A stretch of DNA of 64,000 nt from Paraspadella gotoi (GCA_051294375.1 JBJCIZ010000028.1:489623-553622), one strand, 5' to 3'. Shown: positions 13,372 through 24,460, numbered from the stretch's first letter. The notes: a model not told the origin generated them from the letters alone. Translations and numbers: made by a program.

Positions 13372-13631
13372 AAATTTAAAAAAATGAGATCGACTACCTA
13401 ATGTTAGGCGTCGCCGCTTTCTTCAACGGAGACCCCCGGTCATGGGTTCGTCGTTCGGTGGCGCTGCCGTTTCTGCGTTCCCGTTAGGATTTGAGTTGGC
13501 TTGAGCTCCGACGGTTTGGAAGAACTGGAAGGAGCAAGTGGATCGTTATAATTTAAATTTTTTGGTTTTTGGTTTTTTCTTAATTTTAAGTTTTATGACT
13601 TTTTTTTACAATTTTCCTTTTNNNNNNNNNN

Positions 13632-13868
13632 TTCAAATTATAAACACGGTCATTCTTGGATTCGATGACCATCTCTCTGTTGACTCGATTGACGGCCGGA
13701 GTCGGAGCAGCTGCCGGAGCAGTTGCCGGAGCAGTTGCCGGAGCAGGTCCACCTGGTCCCTCGGGTACGCCGTTACGGAAGTGTTGATTGGATATGTTTT
13801 TATTGAAATATTGACAGCCTTCGCTCTTGATGGTCATTTTATCTTTCGGAGCTTCCTCCATTTTTATA
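13632..13868 (-). CDS. Probable first coding exon, unknown protein
   Basis: Minus-strand ATG at 13861 lies 7 bases after a CTCTCCCTCAG acceptor (13871-13869). It opens a frame that starts MEEAPKDKMTIKSEG, continues through a tandem PAPATAPATAPAAAP segment and ends VYNL at the N gap (13622-13631), where the donor is lost. Non-repetitive residues on both sides of the Pro/Ala tract argue for real coding. It could be the 5' exon of the gene at 10846-11540, but the junction cannot be tested. No family is recognised. Confidence 0.4.
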
Positions 13869-13869
13869 C

Positions 13870-13915
13870 TGAGGGAGAGAGAGAGGGAGGGAGAGAGAGA
13901 GAGAGAGAGAGAGAA
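13870..13915. repeat. (GA)n microsatellite
   Basis: GAGAGGGAGGGAGAGAG run, directly upstream (minus strand) of the 13868 acceptor, where its complement serves as the pyrimidine tract. Confidence 0.8.
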
Positions 13916-14479
13916 AAACACAGAGTTACAGAAAAAAATTAATCTCATTTCAATTTCTCTTTGTCAGAATTGCTATAAATTTTGAAATTTTTTTATTACC
14001 TCATTTTAAATTTGGCCTCACCTGTAAGCTTTTATCTCGGTGCTGCGTTTTCGCTGCGACGCCGCTACTTTGCCGCTGCGCTGAAGTCGAAAGCTGCGGA
14101 GCGGCGGAGATGCAGAAAATGATATGTATTTATAAAGTGATATTTAAGCAAATTGATGAAAAAAAAAAACAAAAACTGTTTTCCAACAAAAATTTTAACA
14201 TAAATTGGTCTAGCTTTAAATGAATATTGCTTATTTATTATTTATTATTTATTATTTATTATTTATTATCTCTCCTTTGTTGAATGTCAAGTATCAATTT
14301 CAAAGTCATTAACGGAATTCTGAGACGTCCGACTTCGCTGATTGGTCGATTCCGAAGCCGTTGATTGGTTCCCGGCCCTACCTTTTATTCTTCCGGCTCT
14401 GTCGATAAAAATATAAATGGATTTTAAAAAGATAAAGTTGGGTTTTTGAATTCTTTATAATTACGTTTGACTGATTTCT

Positions 14480-14790
14480 GGTTGTTTTTTTTATTTTTTT
14501 CTTTTTTTCTTTTTTTCTTTTTTTCTCTCTTTTATTTTTTGTCCTTCCCCTCTCACTCCCTCTCCATTTCTCTCTCTCCCCTCTCCCTTCCTCCTCCCTC
14601 CCCCTCTCTCTCTCTCTCTCTCCCTCTCCCTCCATCTCTCCCCCTTCCTTCTCTTTCTCTCCCCTCTCCCTTTTTCTCTCTCTCGCTTTCCTCTCCACCT
14701 TCCCCCCCTCTCTCCCTCTCTCCCTCCCTCTCTCGCTTCCTCCCCCACCTTCCCTCCATCTCTCCCTCTCTCACCTCCTTAATCACATCC
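14480..14790. repeat. Pyrimidine-rich tract (CTTT, CTCC, CT)
   Basis: About 310 bases of nearly pure C/T on the plus strand, shifting from TTTC to CTCTCCC. Long Ser/Pro/Leu (plus) and Arg/Glu/Gly (minus) frames here are composition artefacts. Non-repetitive sequence follows until the gap at 15060. Confidence 0.8.
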
Positions 14791-16044
14791 GCTCCTTCTG
14801 TTTTCACAAACATCTTCACCGCCTCGTTCCTCCGTCCCACGAATCTCTTCCCCCGATTTTCAATGACGGCGTCGCCAGCGGACGCCAAGTGGTCGGTCGG
14901 TCGGTCCGGGTCTACAGTTGACGTACATCACGACGGCTTCGTTCTCCTCTCCGATCTCGGTCCCGTTCCAATGGCTGACGATTCTCGCCGTTGGGCGTCG
15001 TCCGGAATCGGCGTCTCCGTTTCGAGGGACGGCGTTGCCAGTCGAGGATACGGCGTTGCNNNNNNNNNNNNNNNNNNNNNNNNNNNNNNNNNNNNNNNNN
15101 NNNNNNNNNNNNNNNNNNNNNNNNNNNNNNNNNNNNNNNNNNNNNNNNNNNNNNNNNNNNNNNNNNNNNNNNNNNNNNNNNNNNNNNNNNNNNNNNNNNN
15201 NNNNNNNNNNNNNNNNNNNNNNNNNNNNNNNNNNNNNNNNNNNNNNNNNNNNNNNNNNNNNNNNNNNNNNNNNNNNNNTTTTTTTTTTTTTTTTGCTTCT
15301 CTGAGAAAAAAAATAATTTTTGAAATGAATTCTTGAATTATTAATTCAAAACGAAATCGATTTTTTTTTTTAAATCGTAGGTAGGGACCGACACAAAAAT
15401 TATGCCATTTTGATTGGTAATTTTTATAGTACGAGGCAGGCAATGAACGCTGACTATACATCAGTTTCTGCTCTTCTTTTCTGAGCAACATTTTTGAACA
15501 AAAACCTTTCACAATTGTAAATATCTATAAGCAAAGGTTTAAAGTTTAAGGCTGCATCTTCTTTATGTCAATTTTAAGCAATGCATGGCTTTGGTGGCGT
15601 AAATACTATGTCATAACCATTTTTTTTTTGCTCAAAAAGATGAAATAATAATAATTAATAATATACGGACATGTTGTCATTTTGAGCTCTATCTTAATTC
15701 TTAATTTTTCACTTAACAGTCACTTATCTATCCCTCACAAAAATGTATCATTTCACATTTAAAAACTTTCTTTCCTTTTATTACTATCTGTTTATTATTA
15801 GAATAATTGTTAAATTCACCATTAGTTTAAACTTATTCCTTGTTGTACATTACATAATGTATTATTTTGTCTCTCCCTGTTTCTCTCTCTCTCTCTCTAT
15901 CTTCCTCTCTCCTTCTGTCTCTCTCTCTCTTTCACCAATTGACCATTTCACTTCTTTTCACAACTGATCTGTCCTCAACTCAAACTGTACTCATTCTTTA
16001 ACCACTATCTCTGTGTTGGAAACTTTTAGCCCTCTTTTTCTTTT

Positions 16045-16118
<74 letters not shown>

Positions 16119-16156
16119 CCTTCTTTTACACAAATTTGTAAAATGCATCACTAACG

Positions 16157-16204
16157 CTGATGAAGACTCGAAATGAAGAATCAAAACATGTCCGTATATT
16201 ATTA
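16157..16204 (+). ncRNA. Degenerate hammerhead-like core, unit 1
   Basis: CTGATGA followed by AGACTCG, a short loop and a damaged 3' arm, then CAAAAC in place of CGAAAC. Compared with unit 2, the hairpin arm and the G of GAAA are mutated, so this copy is probably inactive. Confidence 0.3.
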
Positions 16205-16485
16205 GCCAGCTCATTTTGAGCTCTATCTTAATTATTAATTTTTCACTTTAACAGTCACTCCCTGTTTCTCTCTCCCTCTCTCCTTCTGTCTCTCTCTCTC
16301 TCTTTCACCAATTGACCATTTCACTTCTTTTCACAACTGATCTGTCCTCTCCTCAAACTGTACTCACTCTTTAACCACTATCTCTGTGTTGGAAACTTTT
16401 AGCCCTCTTTCTCTTTTTTTTTTCTCTCTCTGTCTCTCTCTCCCTCCCTTCTTTTACACAAATTTGTAAAAATGCATCACTAACG

Positions 16486-16533
16486 CTGATGAAGACTCGA
16501 AATGACGAGTCGAAACATGTCCGTATATTATTA
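16486..16533 (+). ncRNA. Candidate hammerhead ribozyme core, unit 2
   Basis: CTGATGA, a perfect hairpin GACTCG-AAATGA-CGAGTC, then GAAAC and ATGTCCGTATATTATTA, which is complementary to the start of the element near 15656-15676 (a possible stem III). CUGANGA...GAAA is the conserved catalytic core of hammerhead ribozymes, and such motifs are known in Penelope-like elements and animal retrozymes. One extra A lies between the core and stem II, and I cannot identify a good stem I or a clear GUC cleavage site, so activity is unproven. Confidence 0.35.
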
Positions 16534-16817
16534 AATGAAAAATCGTTGACGAAAAAATTTCCAAAATTTGTTTAAATCTCTACACTCAACAATGCCGAAA
16601 GGATTAACACAATAGTATTTTTTTTTTAAATGTATTCTTTTTTGTTTCAAATTCCCTATGTTTTTTCGGCAGATAGAGAAATAAAAATTTCGGCAAACAC
16701 TTCCGGTCTCTACCAGAGTGAAAAAGTAAAAATTTTTTCTTAAAAAACGATTTTTATACCTCGGAACGTTGGCAAACAAATAAAAAAATCAATTTCTGAG
16801 AATTTTCGAGAAGAAGC

Positions 16818-16819
<2 letters not shown>

Positions 16820-16886
<67 letters not shown>
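16820..16886. repeat. (GA)n/(GATA) microsatellite
   Basis: GAGAGA run with periodic GATAGA. A second (GA)n run lies at 17023-17085. Confidence 0.85.
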
Positions 16887-17020
16887 CCTCGACTATTCGC
16901 TTCGAAGGTTGAAAAACTTTGCTCTTTGCTCTCCGTTTCCAATTGAGAAAGGAAATGACGTAAACTGTTATCAGTAATTTAGAATTTTCTTTTTGAAGAG
17001 TGTCTTTTTTAAAGGACTAA

Positions 17021-17075
<55 letters not shown>

Positions 17076-17188
17076 CAGAGAGAAAGCTAATTGTAAACAA
17101 AATCTAAACAAATATATATAAACGTAAATCTTCCCCCCCCCCTGCCGCCTTCAACCTCCACTCACCCTCCCCCCTCTTCTAAAAACAG

Positions 17189-19014
17189 GCTACTGCCATC
17201 TCGACACCCCAGCCAAGGGTTTCGCATACTCCATCCTCCTCTTCTTCTGGATGTTCATCGCTTACTCCAACTCCATCTCGCAATTCCTTCTCAAATTTCG
17301 CGCCATCGGTCCAGACCAGAAGCCTCTCTCCGTGGGGCTTAGCATGTTGACGAGGTCGTTGCTGGGGAACGTCGTCTCCAGCGTCATGTACGGAAAGTGA
17401 GTGCTGTAGTCGACGAGGTAGCTGATGAGTACTGTTGTCTCCAGCGTCATGTTCGGAAAGTGAGTGCTGTAGTAGACGAGTAGTTGATGAGTACTGTTGT
17501 CTCCAGCATCATTTATGGAAAGTGAGCGCTGTAGTCGACGAGGTAGCTGATGTGTACTGTTGACTCCAGCGTCAGGTTGATGAGATATTTTCCGAAAAAA
17601 AAAGTGCTGGAGTTGATGAGATAGTTATCGGGTAATGTCGTCTCCAAAATTAAACGAAATGAAGGTGATGTAGCCGTATTTTTGCTGGAGAAGAGTAGTA
17701 GACGAAGCCGGTATGATGTAAGGGAAGTGAAGAAAAATAATATGCTTGGTCTCTCTCCGAATGACATTTTTTTTTTGATTGATCATGACTTTGTTATTCG
17801 AATCAACTAAGCGTCTGCCCCGTTAAAGTTAAAGTCTCTACCGAGTTTTTTTTTATATTATTTATACTAATAAAATAAATATTTTCCAAAGACTGACGTC
17901 GTACTCTTTGGCGACGTCTTGAACGCGAAGTAAAATCAATTGACGTATGAATCTTTCACGACCTCCATATCTCCCTTTCCTCATCTTACCTCTTACCTTT
18001 TTTTTAAAAACGCCTTACCCTTAAAAAAAACCTTACCCTCCTCAGAATCATCGACTACTCTTGTCTAATTTGGCGGGAAAACTGCGGCGTGAGACAAAAC
18101 TGCTACTTTTACGACATGAGCAAATATCACGTCATCGTACACGTCGGTTGCGCCATCTTCGTTTTCGTCTCCGCGTTTTTCTATTTGGGTGAGACCGATT
18201 CTGATCGATCGATTGCTTGTTCGTTGCGCTTGCAGCGTTTGCTTGGATACATTTCATTTCATAAAATTGGTACAACCGATATAAAATTTAATGAATAAGC
18301 TCTCTTGCCCCTGACTTTGGACAAGCGATGTCGGTTTAAGGCCTCCATCACTCTTACAAGATAATGACATAGTAGATCACTGCAAGCTTTCAATCAAGAC
18401 TCTCTCACATAACAGTCGGGTTTATTTAATACTTTTACCACGACCCGAACCCCCTCAGCTTTTTGTCAACTTATTACAATTTCTTTTTATAATTACTTGT
18501 CGTCATTTGTTTTCTTTGAAACTTACGTACAAAACCAAAAAAAAACCCTGGTAATGGAATAGACTTCATAATTTTTTTTTTCATGAGGGTACAGACTTAG
18601 AAACAATGTTTGGATTTATCAAATTTCCTTATTGTATCTTTACATTGTACAACTTATATATTTTTTATCCATTTGGATTACAATTTTATAGAAATAAATA
18701 CATCTCATCGATACTAATTAAACTTTCTGGTCAGTCAGTCACTCAGTCTTCCCTTTCCATCTTCTCTGTCCGCAGGCGCCTTTTGTTTCGCGCGACAACG
18801 AAACTGGGATCATTTGGACGAAACGGAGACGAAAGAAAAGATAACAGAGACGAAACGAAAGGAAACGGAAACGAAAGAAAAGAAAACAGAGAAGAAACGA
18901 AAGGAAACGGAGACGAATGAAAAGAAAACAGAGACGAAACGAAAGGAAACGGAGACGAAAGAAAAGAAAACAGAGACGAAACGAAAGGAAACAGAGGAGA
19001 AGATAGAAAATTAG
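17189..19014 (+). CDS. Organic anion transporter (SLCO/OATP), C-terminal exons
   Basis: Three exons join in frame: 17189-17396, 18046-18188 and 18776-19014. SLCO proteins are 12-helix plasma-membrane carriers that take up organic anions such as conjugated steroids, prostanoids and xenobiotics. The first exon holds a hydrophobic helix (SILLFFWMFIAYS) followed by 'LSVGLSMLTRSLLGNVVSSV', equivalent to the conserved 'LALG...R..G.IPGP..FG' region. The second opens with IIDYSCLIWRENCG...CYFYD, the Cys-containing signature after helix 11 (family 'D..C..W...CG..G.C..YD'), then the last helix. The third gives the cytosolic tail, dominated by 14-residue ETKRKETETKEKKT-type repeats, and stops at 19012-19014. 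Earlier exons (most of the protein) are not found in this window. The paralogue cannot be assigned. Confidence 0.82.
17375..17580 (+). repeat. Minisatellite built on the SLCO exon-intron junction
   Basis: The exon end 'CTCCAGCGTCATGTACGGAAA' plus the donor GTGAGTGCTGTAG recurs about every 60-62 bases in the following intron: CATGTTCGGAAAGTGAGTG at about 17448 and CATTTATGGAAAGTGAGCG at about 17510. A further partial unit reads CTCCAGCGTCAGGTTGATG at about 17564. Two of the extra units keep a GTGAG donor. Confidence 0.8.
18262..18435 (+). repeat. Interspersed element copy A
   Basis: Begins 'AAATTGGTACAACCGATATA' and contains 'GCCTCCATCACTCTTACAAG' and 'CTTTCAATCAAGACTCTC'. It belongs to the family described at 34198 and sits in the SLCO intron. 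Confidence 0.8.
18814..19010 (+). repeat. 42-bp coding tandem repeat in the SLCO tail
   Basis: About four units of GAAACGAAAGGAAACGGA-type sequence encode a highly charged, Lys/Glu/Thr-only tail in the last SLCO exon. The period of 42 bases preserves the frame. Such a tail is unusual for OATPs, whose C-termini are short and often end in a PDZ ligand. Confidence 0.75.
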
Positions 19015-19033
19015 GCGTGTCTGCTTTGTTGGG

Positions 19034-19355
19034 ATGACGACGACAACGACATCAACTATGACATCAATGATATCAACAATGACATTAATGACATCAACTA
19101 TGACTTCAATGATATCTACAATGACATTAATGATATCAATAATGACATCAACTATGACATCAATGATATCTACAATGACATTAATGATATCAACAATGAC
19201 ATCGACTATGACATCAGTGATATCTACAATGGCTTTAATGACATCAACTATAACATCAACAATGACATCTATAATGCAATTAATGACATCAACAATGACA
19301 TCAACTATGACATCAATGATATCTACAATGACATTAATGACATCAACTAGGACAT
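19034..19355. repeat. ATGACATCAAC-type tandem array
   Basis: Imperfect 9-12-base units (ACATCAATG, ATATCTACA, ATGACATTA) repeat for about 320 bases just 3' of the SLCO stop. Both strands stay open because of the composition (Met/Thr/Ser on one, Val/Ile/Asp on the other). Not coding. Confidence 0.85.
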
Positions 19356-19379
19356 CATTTTGTGATGTCACCTTGTTAG

Positions 19380-20440
19380 TTAAAGTAAAAAAGATTATTA
19401 CATTAAATTATTATTATCAAATTGAACTCGTTTGCTCTGTAACGAAGACGATGTCTTCATCTAGATTGAGTTTCTATTGCCCGGTACTTATTGTAATATT
19501 GTAATCTTGCGCAAGAAAAGAATACAATTCGAATTCGGATCTGCCGTTCGTCCCCCCTTTGCTTTCAACGGCCATTACCCCTGAGTATATGGAGCGACTG
19601 ACTTTCAAATTTTGTATGTGGGTAGGAAAGTGTGCGATTTAGCTGGAAATCAAGTTTCGATGGAATCGTTCGAGCGGAAATGAGTTAAAATGGAAAAAAA
19701 ACCCAAAAAATATATTTCACTATTTGATTATGCTTTATTCTCTTTATATTAAATGTAAATCAAGCTGATTTAATTAATTATTGATAAATTAGTAATTAAT
19801 TAATTAATGATTATTTTTAATTGATTAATTTATTAATTAATTTTGTAATCGAGATTGTTTTTTTGTGAATGAGAGGCGAGACAAAGTGGAAAACGATTTT
19901 GACGAGAATAAAAAAAATAAAAATTAATTAATTAATTATCTAACCAGCTGGTTACCGCTCATGATCGTGGGCAGATCGGGCATTGTTTGCTCAAACTTGC
20001 TTTTAAACCTCACCTGATCGTTATATTATTATAAGGACGATGTTCTTTTAATCCATCATTTTAGTTAAAAATTTCAAATACAGCTGTTCTTTCCCGAGCG
20101 GGAGACAAAATAAATTGTCGGGAAAAAAATGCACAAAACAATTAATTTTTATTTTGGATTGCTTAGGAAATAATTATTCACGCGGGGCCATAAAAATCAT
20201 CTGTTGTATTCCCGTAGAGTGTAATGAAACTTGCGCTTCGAAATATCATATTGAAAAACTTTATTTACAGTTAATTTTGATTTTGTATACAACGTCAACT
20301 GCGAGGTTTTTTTTTATATTTGAAGGAAGATAAAAATCAATTTATTTTTATCTATTTCAAGCGACTAAAAAAATAATTTAATAAGTTAATCAAATAAATA
20401 TAAAATTAAAATGACGGACCGACTATTTTCATCATTAATA
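19380..20440. other. AT-rich intergenic stretch
   Basis: Contains TTAATTAAT-rich segments at 19770-19840 and 19920-19940. No gene is recognised. It separates SLCO from the fibrinogen-domain gene. Confidence 0.6.
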
Positions 20441-20461
20441 GGACGCCTCGCTTACTAAACA

Positions 20462-20500
20462 TATAAAAGGGCAACGAACGACCAAAATTAAGACTGTCAG
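20462..20500 (+). promoter_or_regulatory. TATA-box core promoter
   Basis: TATAAAAG at 20462-20469 is followed about 28 bases later by TGTCAGTTTT, an initiator-like TCAGT. The ATG lies at 20553. The spacing fits a focused, regulated RNA polymerase II promoter, as is common for inducible secreted proteins. Confidence 0.6.
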
Positions 20501-20552
20501 TTTTATTCCATCAAAAAAAAAAAAAAAGAGTCACTCGCGAAAAAAAATTAAG

Positions 20553-22834
20553 ATGTTGAAAGTTTTGTGGTTGATTTTCCTGTCGGCGATAGCTAGCGGC
20601 GAATTCTTAAGTAATAAGTAATTCTTAAGTAATAACGATTCCCACAAAAAAAATATTGAATTAGTTTTTTACTATATACATGACATATTCATTTTCTTTT
20701 TAACGTTTAGGGGCCAATAAATTCGTCCGAGATGGCATCGACGTAAGTAATTGTAAACTGGATTCAATTTAGGGCTCTCTTTTCCTGTTTGTTTTCCAAA
20801 GAATTTAATTTTAACCTTAATATTTAACTTAAATATATTTTTAAACCAATCTTTAACTCTTAACCACAACCTTAATTCTGAACCCTAAACCCTAAACCCT
20901 TATCCTTAATTTCAAACCCTAACCTCTAACCCTAAATTTTAACCTTAATCACAAATCAAGTACTTAATCACTAACAAAATCCCTAACTTAATCTCTAACC
21001 TAATTTTTAACCTAATTTCAACTAAAAAAGTTAATGTAATTCTGAATTTAAAATAAAATAAGGTGTTCTGTAAAAATAAGATAAAATGGGGCGTTCTGGG
21101 AAAATAAGATAAAATGGAGCTTTCTGGAAAAATAAGATAAAATGGGGTATTCTGGGAAAATTAGATAAAATGCGGCATTCTGGGAAAATAAGATAAAATG
21201 GTGCGTTCTGGGAAAATAAGATAAAATGGGGCATTTTGGGAAAATAAGATAAAATGGGGCGTTCTAGGAAAATAAGATAAAATGGTGCGTTCTGGGAAAA
21301 TAAGATAAAATGGGGCGTTCTGGGAAAATAAGATAAAATGGGGCGTTCTGAGAAAATAACGCCATAGTTTCACATCCGCCTCACATTCAGTGATCACATT
21401 GATAGGGTTATATCTGCTTATGTTAAAGTATATATGAAGTTATAAATTATAAATTTTTTTAAAAAAATTCCAGATGGAATCTCAAGACGAGACAATCTCG
21501 CGACTCGAAAGAGAAAAGAAAGAAATTTCGATTGAAGTTGAGAGACTCAGAGATGAAAATTTGATTCTCAGAGCAAAAATTGAAGAAAAGGACGAAAATA
21601 AAGGTGATAACTCTCTCTCTATCTTTCATTCTTTCATTCTCTCTCTCTCTCTCTCTCTCATCACAGATTTGGTAGGATTATACTTTTAGTGATATCATAA
21701 ACAATGGTGATATTATTAGTCCTACTACGGATCAACTTTCTTTCAGTTTCAGGAAAGAAGTCACTCTCTGCGGTTGAAAAACGTGAAATGAATCACGGAA
21801 ATCAACGATTCACATCGGACGGTCTCATTAATAAAATCTTTGGTGGGTGGTAGTGGAAACGTAGTATCAAATTTTTAGTTGACGATATCTTATTGGATTG
21901 TGTCTTTTAAAAAGAACGGTTGCAAATTCAGCAAAACAATTTTTGGAAAAAAAAATATTAAGTGTATTTTGGTTTAAGTTTTCTTTGTTCGTTAAATTAT
22001 ATATATTAATATATACCCTGTTTTTTATTTTTTTATGCTATTTTTTGTTTCAAATATTTTTGGTTGAACTTCCTTCCTTTCTTTTCTGTCTGCTTAATAC
22101 TATTTTTTGCTATCAACTTTTGGCGGTTATATATATTATATATATCACTTTTCAATTTTTTTTTTTTTAAATTTATGCCTTTTTTTAAAATTTTGTACCC
22201 CATTTTTCAGACTCTTCCATTAGGCACACCTTCATTCCTTTCGCCTGGCGCACTCTAAATTCTCCCGGAGAATGGCCCGTATTTGCTGCGAACAACAATT
22301 GGAACGCATACAAACGTGGCTTTGCGGATGGTGAGATTTGGCACGTTGCCATTTTGTTTTCATGGGATCAGACCTCAAACTGTTTAAACCGATAAATCGT
22401 ACAAATAAACAGTGTGAATATACCGCCACAGTACAATCAAATCGATCTATCCATTTCCTGCTTTGAAATTTGCCCCTTTTTTTTCTCTCTCTCTCTCTCT
22501 CTCCTTTTTTCTCACTCTCTTCTTTTTTTTTTTCTTTCGCTTTTACTGTCCTGCCTTTATGTATTATCATGGTCAATGATCATTGGTCATAAAGCCGTGA
22601 CCTTCAGTTTGAGAATGAATTCATTTTAGTAGTAAGATGAGTGATTGAAACGATTCCGTTTGGCTTTCTCAGGAAAAAATATGTGGCTGGGACTGGAGCA
22701 GTTGCATCAGATAACGAAGAGAGGAAAGTGGTACCTGGTGTTGAAGATGAAGTGGTATAAAGATTATGGCCAACATAATGATGACCCGAAGAAGGGGGAA
22801 TGGGGAGTCGGCGTTTGGCCTAATTTCCAAGTAA

Positions 22835-22906
<72 letters not shown>

Positions 22907-23464
22907 GAGAGTGAGAGAGAGAATAAACAGTGCAACAGAGAGATACATGACCCAATGACCCAAGCATAGACTGATGGAGGCAGAGGGATAAAGCAGAACC
23001 TTAGCCCATCTCAAACATCACATGGTTTTGGCAGTCAGTCCGTCCCATACGCCCTGTTATTTACCCAAGGGAAAACAGTTTTTAGTTTAATTATTGGGAA
23101 CCAAGACTTTTACTCGCTCTCATGCCGCCCATTATTTCACTATTAGGTAAAGGGAGAGAGCGACGCTTACCAGTGGACTTTCGGCAAAATTCTTGTCGGC
23201 CACAATTTCCACTTCAACCCAGCATGCGACATGTTGCAACACGAGAGAAACATGAAGTTCTCCACGGCTGACAATGACAACGACAGCGAAAGTAATGAAA
23301 ACGTTGCGGATGGTTACGGATGTGGCTGGTGGTTCTCTGACGGGTGCGATACCGAGGTTTTGAGGAGTTGGGGCGTCACTGAAGGCGGCAGAGAGGATCC
23401 CGAATGCAGGGATAGATTGACCTCCACTCCGAGTGAAGTCATGATGGCAATTTTTAGCGAATGA
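20553..23464 (+). CDS. Secreted coiled-coil / fibrinogen C-terminal domain protein
   Basis: A complete seven-exon gene (20553-20610, 20711-20742, 21474-21603, 21747-21842, 22211-22330, 22673-22830, 23147-23464), 303 residues. All phases agree. The start MLKVLWLIFLSAIASG is a signal peptide. Exon 3 is a short coiled coil (ISRLEREKKEISIEVERLRD), suggesting oligomers. Exons 5-7 form the fibrinogen-related domain: NMWLGLEQLHQIT, WYKDYGQ, then FSTADNDND (the calcium-site motif) and GCGWWFSDGC. Family members (ficolins, FREPs, angiopoietin- or tenascin-like proteins) bind glycans or surfaces extracellularly. The N-terminal part is short: the usual GGGWTV.QRR block is reduced to WPVFAANNNWNAYKRGF. 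The typical 'NCA' Cys is Val (NENVADG), with a Cys two residues before the WW pair instead. A FREP-like lectin is the likeliest role. Confidence 0.88.
20870..21030. repeat. Degenerate CCCTAA-type telomere-like repeat
   Basis: 'AACCCTAAACCCTAAACCCT' and decayed CCTTAA/CCTAAC units in intron 2 of the fibrinogen gene resemble (TTAGGG)n telomere repeats. They are too diverged to be terminal. Confidence 0.65.
21064..21357. repeat. 28-bp minisatellite
   Basis: About ten tandem units of 'TTCTGGGAAAATAAGATAAA' plus ATGGGGCG, period about 28, with single-base variants, in intron 2 of the fibrinogen-domain gene. Confidence 0.9.
22480..22540. repeat. CT/T-rich microsatellite
   Basis: TTTCTCTCTCTC run in intron 5. 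A longer (GA)n run follows at 22838-22920, directly after the exon 6 donor. Confidence 0.8.
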
Positions 23465-23526
23465 AGATTTTGAAGAAAAAGGTTCTGACTTTACAATATT
23501 GGGCGTCATCTTTTGTATCGTTTAGA

Positions 23527-23532
23527 AATAAA
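23527..23532 (+). terminator. Polyadenylation signal AATAAA
   Basis: AATAAA lies 63 bases after the fibrinogen-gene stop codon (23462-23464). Confidence 0.65.
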
Positions 23533-23676
23533 GATTTAAAGCTTCGAAATGACTTGAAATGATTGTAACTCAAATTTTTTTTGTTGAAATAGTTGTTTTT
23601 TTTAAATTCCAGAGAATAAAATGGTTAAACTTAGAATTTAATAATAAATTTCTCAGTAGATTGCAATTTTACTTAT

Positions 23677-23868
23677 ATCATATGAAATTGGTCCAGCCAA
23701 TATAAAAAAAGCTTTGTCTTTGGACAATGGACAGGCTTTGGTGGTTTAAAGCCTCCATCACTCTTACAAGATAATGACATTGCAAGTGCGAGCAAGCTTT
23801 CAATCAAGACTCTCTCACAGTACCTGGCTTCCTTATCAATGAAGTGGTATAAATATAGTATAATGTAT
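23677..23868 (+). repeat. Interspersed element copy B
   Basis: Starts TGAAATTGGTCCAGCCAATA and ends ATCAATGAAGTGGTATAA. Family described at 34198. Lies between the fibrinogen gene and DNAI3. Confidence 0.8.
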
Positions 23869-23970
23869 TTTTTATGCTTGACCGAAATACACGAATTTCC
23901 GGGTCCGAAAGGGTAATTCTGTGGACAACATATCCCGGTTTGGTCGTTTAAATGCGAGTGTAAAGGGTAA

Positions 23971-24045
<75 letters not shown>
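23971..24045. repeat. (CT)n microsatellite
   Basis: Almost perfect CT dinucleotide run of about 70 bases upstream of DNAI3. Confidence 0.95.
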
Positions 24046-24460
24046 TTCAGCTTCGAAAAAAATCCTCGTCGAAGAAACGTCTACGATTTTTCGATTCTAA
24101 AATTTTTTTTCCGAGTTTTGTCTCGCGACTCGGAAAAACAAAAAAACAAACAAAAGAAAACAAATAAAAAGTGAGTAAAAAAACATTTTTTTTTCTTTCA
24201 AAACAGAGAAAAAAAAATCATAACAAAGGTTTAAAAAAAGTTTGAGTTTCGCAATATTAACCATTAAAAAAGTATTTATTAATATAAACTTAAATGGATA
24301 AAACGAAGCCAGTAATGAAAATATTTTAAATTAACATTTTTTTAACTCGGACACCCGCGGGGAACTTTGTTTTTAAACAAAAGAGCAACGTCCCTCCCGT
24401 CGGGCGTCGCTTCAATCGCGTCTTTCGTCCGAGAATAAAACAAAAGATTTCCAAAGCGGC

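Larger units (their letters stand above)
15656..16533 (+). repeat. Dimeric repeat element with inverted ends and ribozyme-like cores
   Basis: The ends are inverted copies: AATATACGGACATGT at about 15661 and ACATGTCCGTATATT at about 16515. The body occurs twice in tandem: 'CATTTTGAGCTCTATCTTAA' at 15678 and 16211, followed by CT microsatellite, 'TTTTACACAAATTTGTAAAA' and 'CACTAACGCTGATGAAGACT'. The first unit also holds 'TTGTTGTACATTACATAATG', found again at 45175, so this is a dispersed family. Each unit ends in a CTGATGA-hairpin-GAAAC motif (see the two ncRNA entries). Confidence 0.65.

Noticed and set aside
18739-19504. Overlapping frames on both strands with Val/Ile/Asp or Met/Thr/Ser repeats
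   Set aside because: Tandem ATGACATC-type repeat. Only the plus-strand SLCO tail up to 19014 is supported by splicing phase.
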